64,000 bases of DNA from Saururus chinensis (taxonomy: Eukaryota; Streptophyta; Magnoliopsida; Piperales; Saururaceae), in NCBI GenBank assembly GCA_035235625.1, contig CP141143.1, positions 36,875,178 to 36,939,177 of the forward strand, read 5' to 3'. Shown piece by piece: positions 1-9,168 of this stretch; position 1 is the stretch's first letter; each line of letters starts with the position of its first letter. The translations under genes and the position numbers were made by a program. Below the pieces are notes generated by a model. That model was not told the origin of the DNA and searched no databases. It saw nothing but the letters and a program-made list of their open reading frames with translations.

Positions 1-394
1 CGCCTTGCTGTCGGGGGGCTAGCAGCTCTAGCAGACTTTCAATGAGAGGCGAGATGGAGCTGATCCGACCTGCGATGGGGATGATTAAACAAGAGGAGCA
101 AAGGCATATCCGACAGTGGTGATGGCTAGAAGGGGCTCTTCGAACAGCAGAGGTGGCTCCGAAATCGCCAACAGAGGATGGTCCGAGATCACCGATAGAG
201 GAGAGGGGAGGCCAGGAGGGGCAGAGTGGAAGTTTGGGGCTGGGATTTGGGTTTGGTTTTATACCTGCCAGCTTGACCGTGGTTAGTTCTTAGGTTAATC
301 AAGAAAATTCAAAAGTGGCCCTTAGACCTTCATCAAATGGCATGCAGAAACTGGCCCAAATAACTTATATGAGGTTCCGGCTCATCCTATCTAG

Positions 395-429
<35 letters not shown>

Positions 430-433
430 GCCT
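1..433. other. Intergenic sequence with TA microsatellite
   Basis: No gene could be supported here. The first 230 bases are purine-rich and moderately GC-rich, resembling the stretch at 2941-3560 in style, followed by ordinary AT-rich sequence. A run of TA dinucleotides occupies about 399-426 and abuts the MITE that follows. A second TA run lies at about 608-634, so the MITE sits in a TA-rich target, which is common for plant MITEs. Confidence 0.5.
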
Positions 434-600
434 GTGGAGGTGAGCCTGGGCTCACGCTCAGCTACATGAGCCCATGCCCACTAGGCCGTCGAATTTATAT
501 CCGACGGTTCACGCTACTCACAAGGCCCCGTGAGTTGCATGGGCCGTTGGATGTGGGCCTGGGCTCACGCAGCCGAGTGTGAGCCCAGGCTCACCTCAAC
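434..600. mobile_element. MITE with GTGAGCCCAGGCTC-type terminal inverted repeats
   Basis: The first 30 bases (434-463) and the reverse complement of the last 30 (571-600) agree at about 27 positions. The shared core reads GAGGTGAGCCTGGGCTCAC. The element is about 167 bp, has no coding capacity and is flanked by TA microsatellites, as expected of a small non-autonomous DNA transposon. A relative with the same core arms lies at 3678-3853, so the family has at least two members here. The superfamily is not clear, because the flanking TA repeats hide any target-site duplication. Confidence 0.75.
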
Positions 601-603
601 TTT

Positions 604-638
<35 letters not shown>

Positions 639-1393
639 CACAAATTAGAATCCCAAGGCATATAGTATGAAAGGTGCCTGAAGGCTTATTTGGCAAAAAA
701 ACGGAAAAAAAAATAGAAATTGCAGTTTAGTGAGAAACCAAATGCTTTGTGAATCTATATTTTCATTACTTACTTTCCAAATCTGTTTTAATAAAAGTTC
801 AGTAATAAAATGTTGGCATTGCATCTCCACGTTGTGCTTTTTTATTTGATTTGTTAATTCAAGTGAAGATAGATTTCTAAGACTGCTTAGCTAACATGCA
901 TAACTTTAGATTGTTTTACATGATATTCCATGTCAAAAGTTTAGAAAATCAAGTGCTACAATTCTCTTTTTGCTCTTGTCTCTTATAAAAACATTGTTGA
1001 GTGCACAAGCTATAATGTTTAGATCGTTTAGTGTACTCACAATTGTTCATAAAATACGGGTATTATTCTATTATACAAATTCTACTATACAACTATTGAG
1101 TGAGTTGGACAATGAAGGCTTAATTTTGCCCCAATTGTAGGGAGAGAAGTGGCACCTTGATTGTCATTTTAAACTTACTAGTTGCTTACTTAGTTAAGAT
1201 AACATTGCCCAATTTTACAACCAAGTAGGTTTATAGCTACAAATGTTCTAACTGGAGCTCACTCCACACTTTCAGATGTCAAAATTCCATAGCACTGCCA
1301 TTTGAATACTTGTTAGGAATTTTATTATTCATGTCTCCCTTACATTGAAAATTCAACATCTATTTATCAACATCACACATTTCACCCAAAAAC
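601..1393. repeat. Direct duplication, copy 1: 3' flank of the RLP stub
   Basis: From about 640 this stretch matches 3893-4824 at high identity and in the same orientation. It forms the sequence downstream of the minus-strand RLP reading frame in both copies. The match continues into the RLP coding remnant, so the duplicated block runs at least from 640 to about 1959. Copy 1 lacks the 185 bp MITE present in copy 2, and its uninterrupted ATTGTTGAGTG near 990 represents the empty site. No gene is visible in the flank itself. Confidence 0.75.
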
Positions 1394-1959
1394 TTAGATC
1401 CTAAAAAATTTATCAAAGAAACGGAAATAAGCAATCCTCCAGTTCTTGTTGAAAACCAAAACAAGCATAAGTCCCTAAAAGCCTGCTGCAAATCCTGGTG
1501 CCATCCCCAGTACACCCAAATCCAAAGAAATCTACCTTAATCTTCACTAACAGCTCTTGGACTTTTAGGTGCTCTACACGTCGGGCAATATTTTGGAAGC
1601 GGTGATCCACACAAATAAGGGTTCCCAGCATACGGGGACAGTTGTTCAAGGGTTTGTAGCTGGTTTCCCTTCGGAATTTCTCCGGACAAATTGTTAAATG
1701 ACAAATTCAAGTAACTGAGTAAATATAAAAGTGATATGCTACTGGGAATTGAACCACTAAACCGGTTTCCAGACAAGTCCAATGATTCCAACTTCTGCAA
1801 CTTACCGACATTCTTTGGTATTCTTCCAATCAAATGATTCCCCAATATATTCAGGCTATATAGTAGTTTCAGGTTGCATATCTCTTCTGGTATTTCTCCG
1901 GATAAGCCATTATTTGAAACATCGATTCCAGTTAGAAAACGCAAAGGACCTCCACTAAA
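1394..1959 (-). pseudogene. 3' stub of an LRR receptor-like protein
   Basis: Read on the minus strand from about 1944, this gives an LRR block (RFLTGIDVSNNGLSGEIPEE onward), further repeats with LDLSGN and LNLSFNNLSGEIP, and the cap motif GNPYLCGSPLPKYC. This is the C-terminal quarter of an EIX2/Cf-type RLP. A TAA stop at 1537-1539 replaces the Lys found after AVSED in the downstream copy. The transmembrane part that follows is still recognisable but frameshifted. The part upstream of about 1960 is missing, so only the 3' end was duplicated or kept. It is almost certainly non-functional. The paired copy is 4825-7642. Confidence 0.85.
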
Positions 1960-2940
1960 CTAAAAGGTTTTATTTAATTGCTTGATGGAATAGATGCAGA
2001 TCTCCTTGCTTACCAAATACCCAATATATGCAGCTTGTTCTATGCTGTATTAAATTAGCGGAAGGATATTGTTCTTTGGATTGTCACAACGATAAATACA
2101 CCATTCACTGCATATTCTTCAGGTATTTCATAGTTCAATTAGCGATTGCTTCACACGAACAGGTAGCATCATGGACTGAGCTGCATAATGCAAACCCCTA
2201 CTTCCACAAGCTTAAAGATTTATTGCAGATGAAGCATGCATAAAATAAATATTAACCATGGAATTGATTGATTTCTAGGCAAAAAATAGTAAGACCCACA
2301 ACTTTGATATGAAGCCTTTTAACCATCCCATTGCAATGAAAACTAGTAAAATGATGAGTCCATTAAATCTTGAAGCTAAAAAAAAGGCTTACTTCAGGAA
2401 AGATGACCATGGCCAAATCAGATTAATTATACCCGTCATATGAAAGCATTGCATGAGAACAAATGATATAACAAAACACTAACAAATGGTATAGGAGCTG
2501 TGTTAGCAGAATTATTGTCACGGGTAGCAGATTTTAGCTTTTAGAAAAAATGGGAATAGATTTACAAAATCTACAAATTTCATCATGCACAAATATCAAG
2601 ATTTCTGGTACCAGATCCTAACTTTTAGAAAAATTGGAGGATTATTGTCTCTGGCAGTAGATCTAGGCTATTATAGCTGTTTTATCTCTATAGAAGTAAT
2701 CGAGATCAGTATATATCACCAAAAAGAGATACAGTCCACAAAAACGTAAGATGCTCAAAAATTTAAAATTTCGCAATGCATAACTAGCAGGATTATTTAA
2801 AATTTTAAATTTTAAATAGATTATTGTCTCCGGCAGTGGATCCAAACTTTTAAAAAAATTGGTAATAGATGAGCAAAATCGAAACTTTTACAATGCACAA
2901 ATACATCGTGTGAATAAATGAAGAGATAAAACATAAAAAA
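1960..2940. other. AT-rich spacer with a degenerate tandem repeat
   Basis: No gene was recognised. Between about 2505 and 2890 a block is repeated three times, marked by ATTATTGTC[TA]C followed by GGCAGTAGATC or similar, then an A-rich TTTTAGAAAAA segment. The copies start near 2511, 2640 and 2820 and are diverged. The rest is AT-rich sequence without recognisable content. Confidence 0.45.
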
Positions 2941-3677
2941 TGAAAATACAAAAATACCTTCTGAGGGACAGGGAAGCCGCGAGTTGTGTGGAGGCAAAGC
3001 CAGCAGGCGAACTTATGCCAGCGAGCGCGAGGAAGGGCTCTGATATTGGGAAGACCAGGTAATCGATTTGAAGCGAGGTAGATTATTTGAGCGGCGGCTA
3101 CAGTGCATGTCCAGAGATTGGGAAGCCAGTGAACCAGATTTAAGAGGAGGCCAGTTGGTCTCCAGTTTCAGAGTGGTCGAGACTGAAAGTCAGGGAGATG
3201 TTCTGCAACTTGTGAGATCCAAAGACAAGGGTGCTCATCTATCACGAGAACTGGCTTGCAGAGGAGCAAAGTTGGTCAGCGGTGGCCGATTTGACTCAGG
3301 AGGGTGAGGGGGAATTCCAGAGCAGCCGACAACTGAGCACCCAAGAGGATCGGCGACTTTCGACGTCCGAATGTTCTGATCGTTAGGGGGTGGCAGGAGG
3401 GCTAAATGTTGCACCATGAGATGGTTTACAAGGGGTTGTGACCGGTGCCAAACGTGACGGAGGACAGAGCAGTTGCTCGCCGGTGGCAGACTTGCCAGAG
3501 GAGAGGACACAGCGGCAGTAGATGGCGGTAACCCATTAGCTATGGTTAAACGCCTCTAAGTTTATCAAAAGCCACACGATCCTAATCCGGCGGCTACAGT
3601 TTATTAAGCTCGTATGTTTCGTATGAGACCACATGTTCCTAAACGGAATTTTATATATATATAAAAGGACAGTTTAT
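2941..3677. other. GC-richer spacer, no supported gene
   Basis: This block is clearly more GC-rich than its surroundings, and short frames are open on both strands. Neither strand shows a domain, a plausible start context or a compositional signal that decides between them. It resembles positions 1-230 in style. It may be an old 5' gene region or an LTR remnant. I see no feature that can be named. Confidence 0.35.
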
Positions 3678-3853
3678 ATGGGCTTGGGCTCACGTGCAGA
3701 CCGGGTGAGTCAGGCCTTTAGGACTGCCAGATTTAAATCAGACAACCCATGCTATTTAGAGGCATTTTATCTTTGAGTAACATGGGTTAATAAATTTAAA
3801 TCTAACAGTCCTAAGAGCGTGGGCTCACATAGTCGCGCGTGAGCCCAGGCTCT
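3678..3853. mobile_element. MITE related to the one at 434-600
   Basis: The left arm at 3678-3700 (core GGCTTGGGCTCACGTG) is complementary to the right arm at 3831-3853 (core GCGTGAGCCCAGGCTC). A second inner pair, around AGGACTGCCAGATTTAAATC and its counterpart near 3794-3812, makes most of the 176 bp able to fold back. It has no coding capacity. The outer core is shared with the MITE at 434-600, and both sit just outside the duplicated RLP 3' flanks. Confidence 0.7.
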
Positions 3854-4824
3854 TTTATATTTATATATATTAAAATTGTAAAAATACGTAAATTAGAATC
3901 CTATGGCATATAGTGTGAGGGTGTTTGAGGCTTACATGTCAAAAAATTGAAAAAAAAAAGAAATTATAGTTTAGTGAGAAACAAAATGCCCTGTGAATAT
4001 TTTCATTACTTACTTTCCAAATCTGTGTTAATAAAAGTTCAATAATAAAATGTTAACATTGCATCTCCAAGTTGAGCTTGTTTGTTTGATTTGTTAATTC
4101 AAGTGAAGTGAGATTTCTAAGAATGCTTAACTAACATGTATAACTTTAGAATGTTTTACATGATATTCCATGTCAAAAGTTTAGAATTTAAAGTGCTACA
4201 ATTCTCTTTTTGCACTTGTTTCATTTTAAAACATTGTTGGGGAGAAATTATTGAGTGTGCGTCGCATACCCGTTGGCCATGTATTTCACCATTCAATGCA
4301 TGACTCATCAACATAATTGTGAGACATCAGGATAACAAACGGTTATAAAAGTTGGTGAGTCATTTTGTAAATGGTAAAATACACGACCAGCATGGTGTGC
4401 GACGCACACTGAAAAATTTTTCCGTTGTTGGGGGTACAAGTTATAATGTTTGGATCGTTTAATGTACTCGCAATTGTTTATAAAATGCGGGTATTATTCT
4501 ATTATACAACCATTGAGTGAATTGGACAACGAAGGCTTAATTTTGCCCAAGTTGTAGGGAGAGAAGTGGCACCTTGATTGTCATTTTAAACTTACTAGTT
4601 AAGATAAATTACCCAATATTACAACTAAGTAGGTTTATAGCTCAAAATGTTCTAATTAGAGCTCAATCCACACTTTCGGATGTCAAAATTCATTTGAGTG
4701 GCATTACAATTGCGAGCCACACTGCCATTTGAATACTTCTTTATTAGGAATTTTATTATTAATGTCTTCCTTACATTGAAAATTCAACATCTATTTATCA
4801 ACATCACACATTTCACCCAAAAAC
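3854..4824. repeat. Direct duplication, copy 2: 3' flank of the RLP pseudogene
   Basis: This matches 640-1393 in the same orientation, with scattered substitutions and small indels. The main structural difference is a MITE inserted at 4240-4424. No gene is present. The block joins directly to the RLP pseudogene on the minus strand. Confidence 0.75.
4240..4424. mobile_element. MITE with about 30 bp inverted repeats and an empty site in the paired copy
   Basis: The ends are inverted repeats: GAGTGTGCGTCGCATACC near 4252 matches the reverse complement of GGTGTGCGACGCACACTG near 4394. An inner pair around TGACTCATCAAC and GTTGGTGAGTCA adds to the foldback. The element is flanked by TTGTTG at 4234-4239 and 4425-4430. 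The paralogous block near 985-1000 reads straight through one copy of this hexamer, so the insertion happened after, or in only one lineage of, the duplication. No coding capacity. Confidence 0.8.
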
Positions 4825-7642
4825 TTAGATCCTAAAAAAATGATCAAAGAAACGGAAATAAGCAATCCTCCAATTCTTCCTGAAAACCAAAACAAGCATA
4901 AGCCCCCAAAAGCCTACTGCAAATCCTGGTGCCATCCCACTATACACCCAAATCCAAAGAAATCTACCTTTGTCTTCACTAACAGCTCTTAGACTTTTAG
5001 GTTGTCTACGTGTCGGGCAATGTTTTGGAAGCGGTGATCCACACAAATAAGGGTTCCCAGAATACGGGGACAGTTGTTCAAGGGTTTGTAGTTGTTTTCC
5101 CTTTGGAATTTCTTCGGACAAATTGTTAAATGACAAATTCAAGTAACTGAGTGAATATAAAAGTGATATGCTACTGGGAATTGAGCTGCTAAGCTGGTTT
5201 CCAGACAAGTCCAATGATTCCAACTTCTGCAACTTACCGATATTCTTCGGTATTCTTCCAATCAAATGATTCCCTGCTAAATTCAGGTTGTACAGTAGTT
5301 TCAGGTTGCATATCTCTTCTGGTATTTCTCCGGATAAGCCATTATTTGAAACATCTATTCCAGTTAGAAAACGCAATGGACCTCCACTGTAGTCAAGTAG
5401 CCTTCCTTTGATGATCATAACAAGATCTATGCTATAATGATCACCATGTTTAAACGACAAGTCAATTCCATTCAAATTCACATTTTTCTCAAAACTAGGA
5501 ATCCTTATTTCCACTGTTTCATATTTGTCAAAGATCATTGCAGGAAATTCACCCCACTTTGTTGGTATTTGTCCTGATAGCTTGTTATGAGAAATGTCAA
5601 AGACTCGAAGCTAGCCGAGAAGAGCAAGCTCTGCAGGCATTTCGCCGTCGAACATGTTTCCATTCATATGAAGTATTACGAGGATGGAAAGACTTTCTCC
5701 TATCCATGAGGGAATTTTTCCATGGAGCTTGTTGTTACTAAGGTCTAGAACTTCCAATTCTGTTAAATTTTTGAACGAAGGGGAGAGAAATCCAGACAAT
5801 TGGTTGCTATCCAAGCGCAAGAATCTCAGGTATTGTAGAGAACCCATAGACTTGGGAATTTATTATTGGACAGATTGATAAACGCTGCACCTGTCTCGCA
5901 TATGGTAGATGGGATACTCCCATTTAGAAGATTACGAGAAAGAAATAGAATATAAGCAGAAGAATTGTTTAAGAAACTTGAGAGAGATCCGGAAAATGAA
6001 TTGTTGGATAGGTCACAAATTATCGGATCAGAAAATAGGTGAGGTAATGGGCCTTCCAAGTTGTTTGAGCTTACGTCTAAACCGTCGATGGAACTAAAGT
6101 ACACTTCACTTGGAATTTTGCCGCTAAGCTGGTTGTGTGATATATTTAGAAAAGAGAGTTGAGGAGAAATTTTCCAAAACCAATTGGGAACAGTACCTCG
6201 AATTCCTGAATCGGAGATGTCAAGTTAAATAAAGTTTTGTGTTCTAAGCCATGCAGGAAAATGAGGCCCAAGTTTGCAAGATCCTAGTAGGATGATATCA
6301 AGATCGAACAGAGGTACCCAACCAGAAGGGACGTGGAAAGACAAGTCGTTAGAGGTCATGTCCAAAACCTTCAATCTGGATACATTAGTAAAGTGAGCTT
6401 TAGTTACCAATCCACTGAAGGAGTTATATGAAAGGGTCAAGAAAGCCAACACTGACAATTGTCCAAGACATTTTGGTAACGGGCCGCTCAATTTGATGGA
6501 ATGAAGATACAATCCTTCTAAAGAGTACAATTGACAAAATGTTGCAGGAAAAGAACCATTCAAGGAGTGAGAGGAAAGATCTAAGGCAGCTAACTTTGGA
6601 AGTTGTCCAAGACATTCAGGAATGGAGCTGCTAAAGAAGTTGTTGCTGAGTTTCAGTTCTCTCAACAATAAGAATTTGCAGAAGGTTGTAGGGATCGTAC
6701 CATTTAGTTCATTGAAGCTCAGATCCAAAATTTTCAAACTTTTTACAAGGCATCCGGTTGAGTTCTTTAGAAATCCAAAAGGACTTTCCTTGAGATCATT
6801 GTATGACAAAGAGAGCATCTGCAAGTCAAGACTAGCAAGTGAAGCCATGCTACCTAAACAATCAGGAATTCCAAGGAAGCCGCTGTCACGGAGATTCTCA
6901 TTTGTAAGAGCAGTAAGATTGCACAACCAGGCTGGTACTTCTGAATTAATGGAGTTGAAAGAAAGATCCAAGGTAACAAGTGATGACAAATTAGAAGATG
7001 GAAGAGGAGGAGGAATGCTACTTATGGAACACCCAGACAAGTGTAATACTGATAGATGATTGAGCATGTTGACAGAGTGAAGCCAGTCATGCGACCGATT
7101 AAGGTTGACTCCGGTCATAGCAAGATGCATCAACAGAGATAAATGAGATAACCAGTGAAGGTTGTCAGAATACAACTCAGAATTGCCAAGATCAAGATAA
7201 AGCAAACTTGTAAGGTTTCCAAGCTCATGAGGTACCTGTCCTATAAAATGAGAAAAGCTGAGAATGAGGTATTTCAAATGATGGAATGAGCCCATGAATT
7301 TTGGAATTTTCATGGGGAACCAGTTATGGCTCAGGTCCAAGTGAGTCAGATGGCTCAATTGGAGCAAAGAAGAAGATAGCTCACCACTCAATTCTGAGTT
7401 GAGTGCCCGCTGGTGAGATTGAGGCTAATGATGCGGCCAGTTGTGTTATGACATATGACACCAGCCCACAGGCAACGATTGTGACCTTCCCATGAGGAGA
7501 GCCTGCTTCCATAATTTTGAAGGCCTCGCTTGAATTCAAGAAGGGCTTCTCTCTCACTTGCTACGCAGCTTTCAGTGCCCAAGGGTAGAAGCGAAATCAA
7601 GACGAAGAGCGAGACAAGTGATTCAAGGCACCCTCTCCACAT
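4825..7642 (-). pseudogene. LRR receptor-like protein (EIX2/Cf type), inactivated
   Basis: RLPs of this type are plasma-membrane pattern or effector receptors without a kinase domain that signal with SOBIR1/BAK1 (family knowledge). The frame starts at ATG 7642 with a signal peptide (MWRGCLESLVSLFVLISLLP) and an LRRNT cap (CVASEREALLEFKRGL, then CLWAGVIC). Many LRRs of the LxxLxxLDLSxN type follow, then a non-LRR island (around YSIDLVMIIKGRLLDYS), four or five more LRRs, the cap GNPYLCGSPLPKHC, a GxxxG-rich transmembrane segment (GMAPGFAVGFWGLMLVLVF) and a short basic tail ending at 4825. The total is about 940 codons, usual for the family. Lesions are a one-base loss near 7390, a TAA at 6225-6227, a frameshift between about 5826 and 5847, and a TAG at 5611-5613 where a Gln codon is expected (LALLG-Q-LRVFDIS). 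No intron is needed. It is most likely a pseudogene. Confidence 0.92.
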
Positions 7643-7700
7643 GGTGATTCACTTGCTACCGGAAAATCTACTTAAGCATGTCATCGACCTACCAAGGATT

Positions 7701-7710
7701 TAATTTATAG
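7701..7710 (-). promoter_or_regulatory. Possible TATA box of the RLP pseudogene
   Basis: On the minus strand this reads CTATAAATTA, about 60 bases before the ATG at 7642, which would leave a 5' leader of about 30 bases. This is a motif match in a sensible position only. The surrounding DNA is AT-rich, so a chance match is possible. Confidence 0.35.
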
Positions 7711-7884
7711 GCGAGAAATTAATGAATATTTCTAAAATATTATGTAGATTTACTCTCTCTTTATAGGAGCCATTGATCCTTAAGAATAACAGTGCATATC
7801 AGCGTAAGTGGGAAAACTCCCATTTATACTAATACTACTTAGAGGAGTACTCAATAATTTCTTTATAGGATTGGATTGACCTAG

Positions 7885-8286
7885 ACTTGAGCTATTAATG
7901 GTTCAAACTTATGGGCAGATTCTTCATTTCTTATTTTTTTAGTAGAATGGACTAATCCTTCTTGTTCCTTACATATATCTAAAATAAGAAAATGAAAACT
8001 AAGATAGGTGAAATGCAATTGGTTGGATGAAATGGTCCACATATCATAAAAGTCTTCTAGTCTTAAATTTGAAGGGTCAAAGGCCAATATATTAAATGGC
8101 GTAGACTTAGCAATTAATGGGTCGAACTTATATAGGCAGATTCTTCTGCTTCTTTTTTTCTTCTGGTGAATGGACTAATTAATTCTTCTTGCTCCTTGCA
8201 TATATATGAAATAAGAAACCGAAGACTAGGACATGTGAAATACACTTGGTTGGATGAAAGGATCCATATATCATAAAATTCTGAAA
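7885..8286. repeat. Tandem direct repeat of about 220 bp upstream of the RLP
   Basis: Two units, about 7885-8065 and 8100-8286, share a series of blocks in the same order. These include GGCAGATTCTTC, ATGGACTAAT, TTCTTG followed by TCCTT, and a terminal block around TTGGTTGGATGAAA then CATATATCATAAAA or CACATATCATAAAA. A third, partial copy of the 3' block (CACATATCATAAAAGTCTTT then AATTTGAAGGGTC) begins at 15248, immediately beyond the gypsy LTR. That suggests the retroelement inserted into another unit of the same repeat. The units lie in what would be the RLP promoter. Confidence 0.65.
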
Positions 8287-8734
8287 TATTTATAGAAATA
8301 TACCTGAAAATAGGCTAAAATACAAAAAAATCTGAGAAATTATAAAATTGTAAAAATAGACTTGTGCATGTGAGAGGGCACTAAAAAGATGACTATGCCC
8401 TTAATGACTTTCTAACTAAAAATGGACGACTGCCAATTGTAAGTTGGTGGTTTTGATAAAATATTTTTTTAATATTTATTTGTAGACAAATTATAAATGT
8501 TAAAATAACTTCTTAGTTTTGATGAGTTTTTGTTGCTTATAACATATAATTATAAGGATAAGGAGAAGAAGAAGGTCCATATATTTCTAAACATTCGATA
8601 TGGCGAGATCATATAAAAGGGAGAACCCCATCCCAAGTTTGTATATGCCTACATACAAAAGCTTCAAGATCATTTCCAGACGCACAGGATATAGTACAAC
8701 ATGCCCAAAGACTTGTTGAAATATGTCAACATAA

Positions 8735-9150
8735 AACTTGCATATCCTAACAAGAGCATATGCATTACACGATACATATTTTACTTCACACATATCGTGT
8801 AGCCAATTGCGCAATAGTATTACTTATTATGTAGTCGATTACATGATAGTGTGCTACATAGTACATATTTTACTCTACACTAAATTTTGTAGTCGATTAC
8901 ATAATAATATTTCCTATCTTGCAGTCTATTACACGATAGAATTTTGTATATTTTTTTCAATGACGAAAGCTTGTACTATGTTGTCTATCATGATATCGGC
9001 TGCACTATAATTTAAATTAATGTGTACTTAACTACATGATATGTGCTATATTTAAATTTAGTATTGTGTAGTTAAATACACATTAATTAGGATTTAGTGT
9101 GGCTGATGTCACGGTAGGCAACATAGTACAAGATTTCGTCATTGAAAAAA
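8735..9150. mobile_element. Palindromic DNA element with degenerate internal repeats
   Basis: Positions 8952-9150 form one long imperfect palindrome: CAATGACGAAAGCTTGTACT on the left matches the reverse complement of the right end around 9120-9146, and the pairing continues to the centre near 9050. Before it, 8735-8945 holds about four copies of a degenerate unit around TGTAGTCGATTACATGATAG, spaced 50-60 bases apart. These may be subterminal repeats of the same element. There is no coding capacity. The right end abuts the truncated end of the gypsy element, so one may have inserted at or deleted into the other. Confidence 0.6.
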
Positions 9151-9168
9151 TTTACTCTTGGACCGCAT

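Noticed and set aside
6622..7059. 145-codon plus-strand frame
   Set aside because: It is the antisense shadow of the LRR coding region of the RLP pseudogene.
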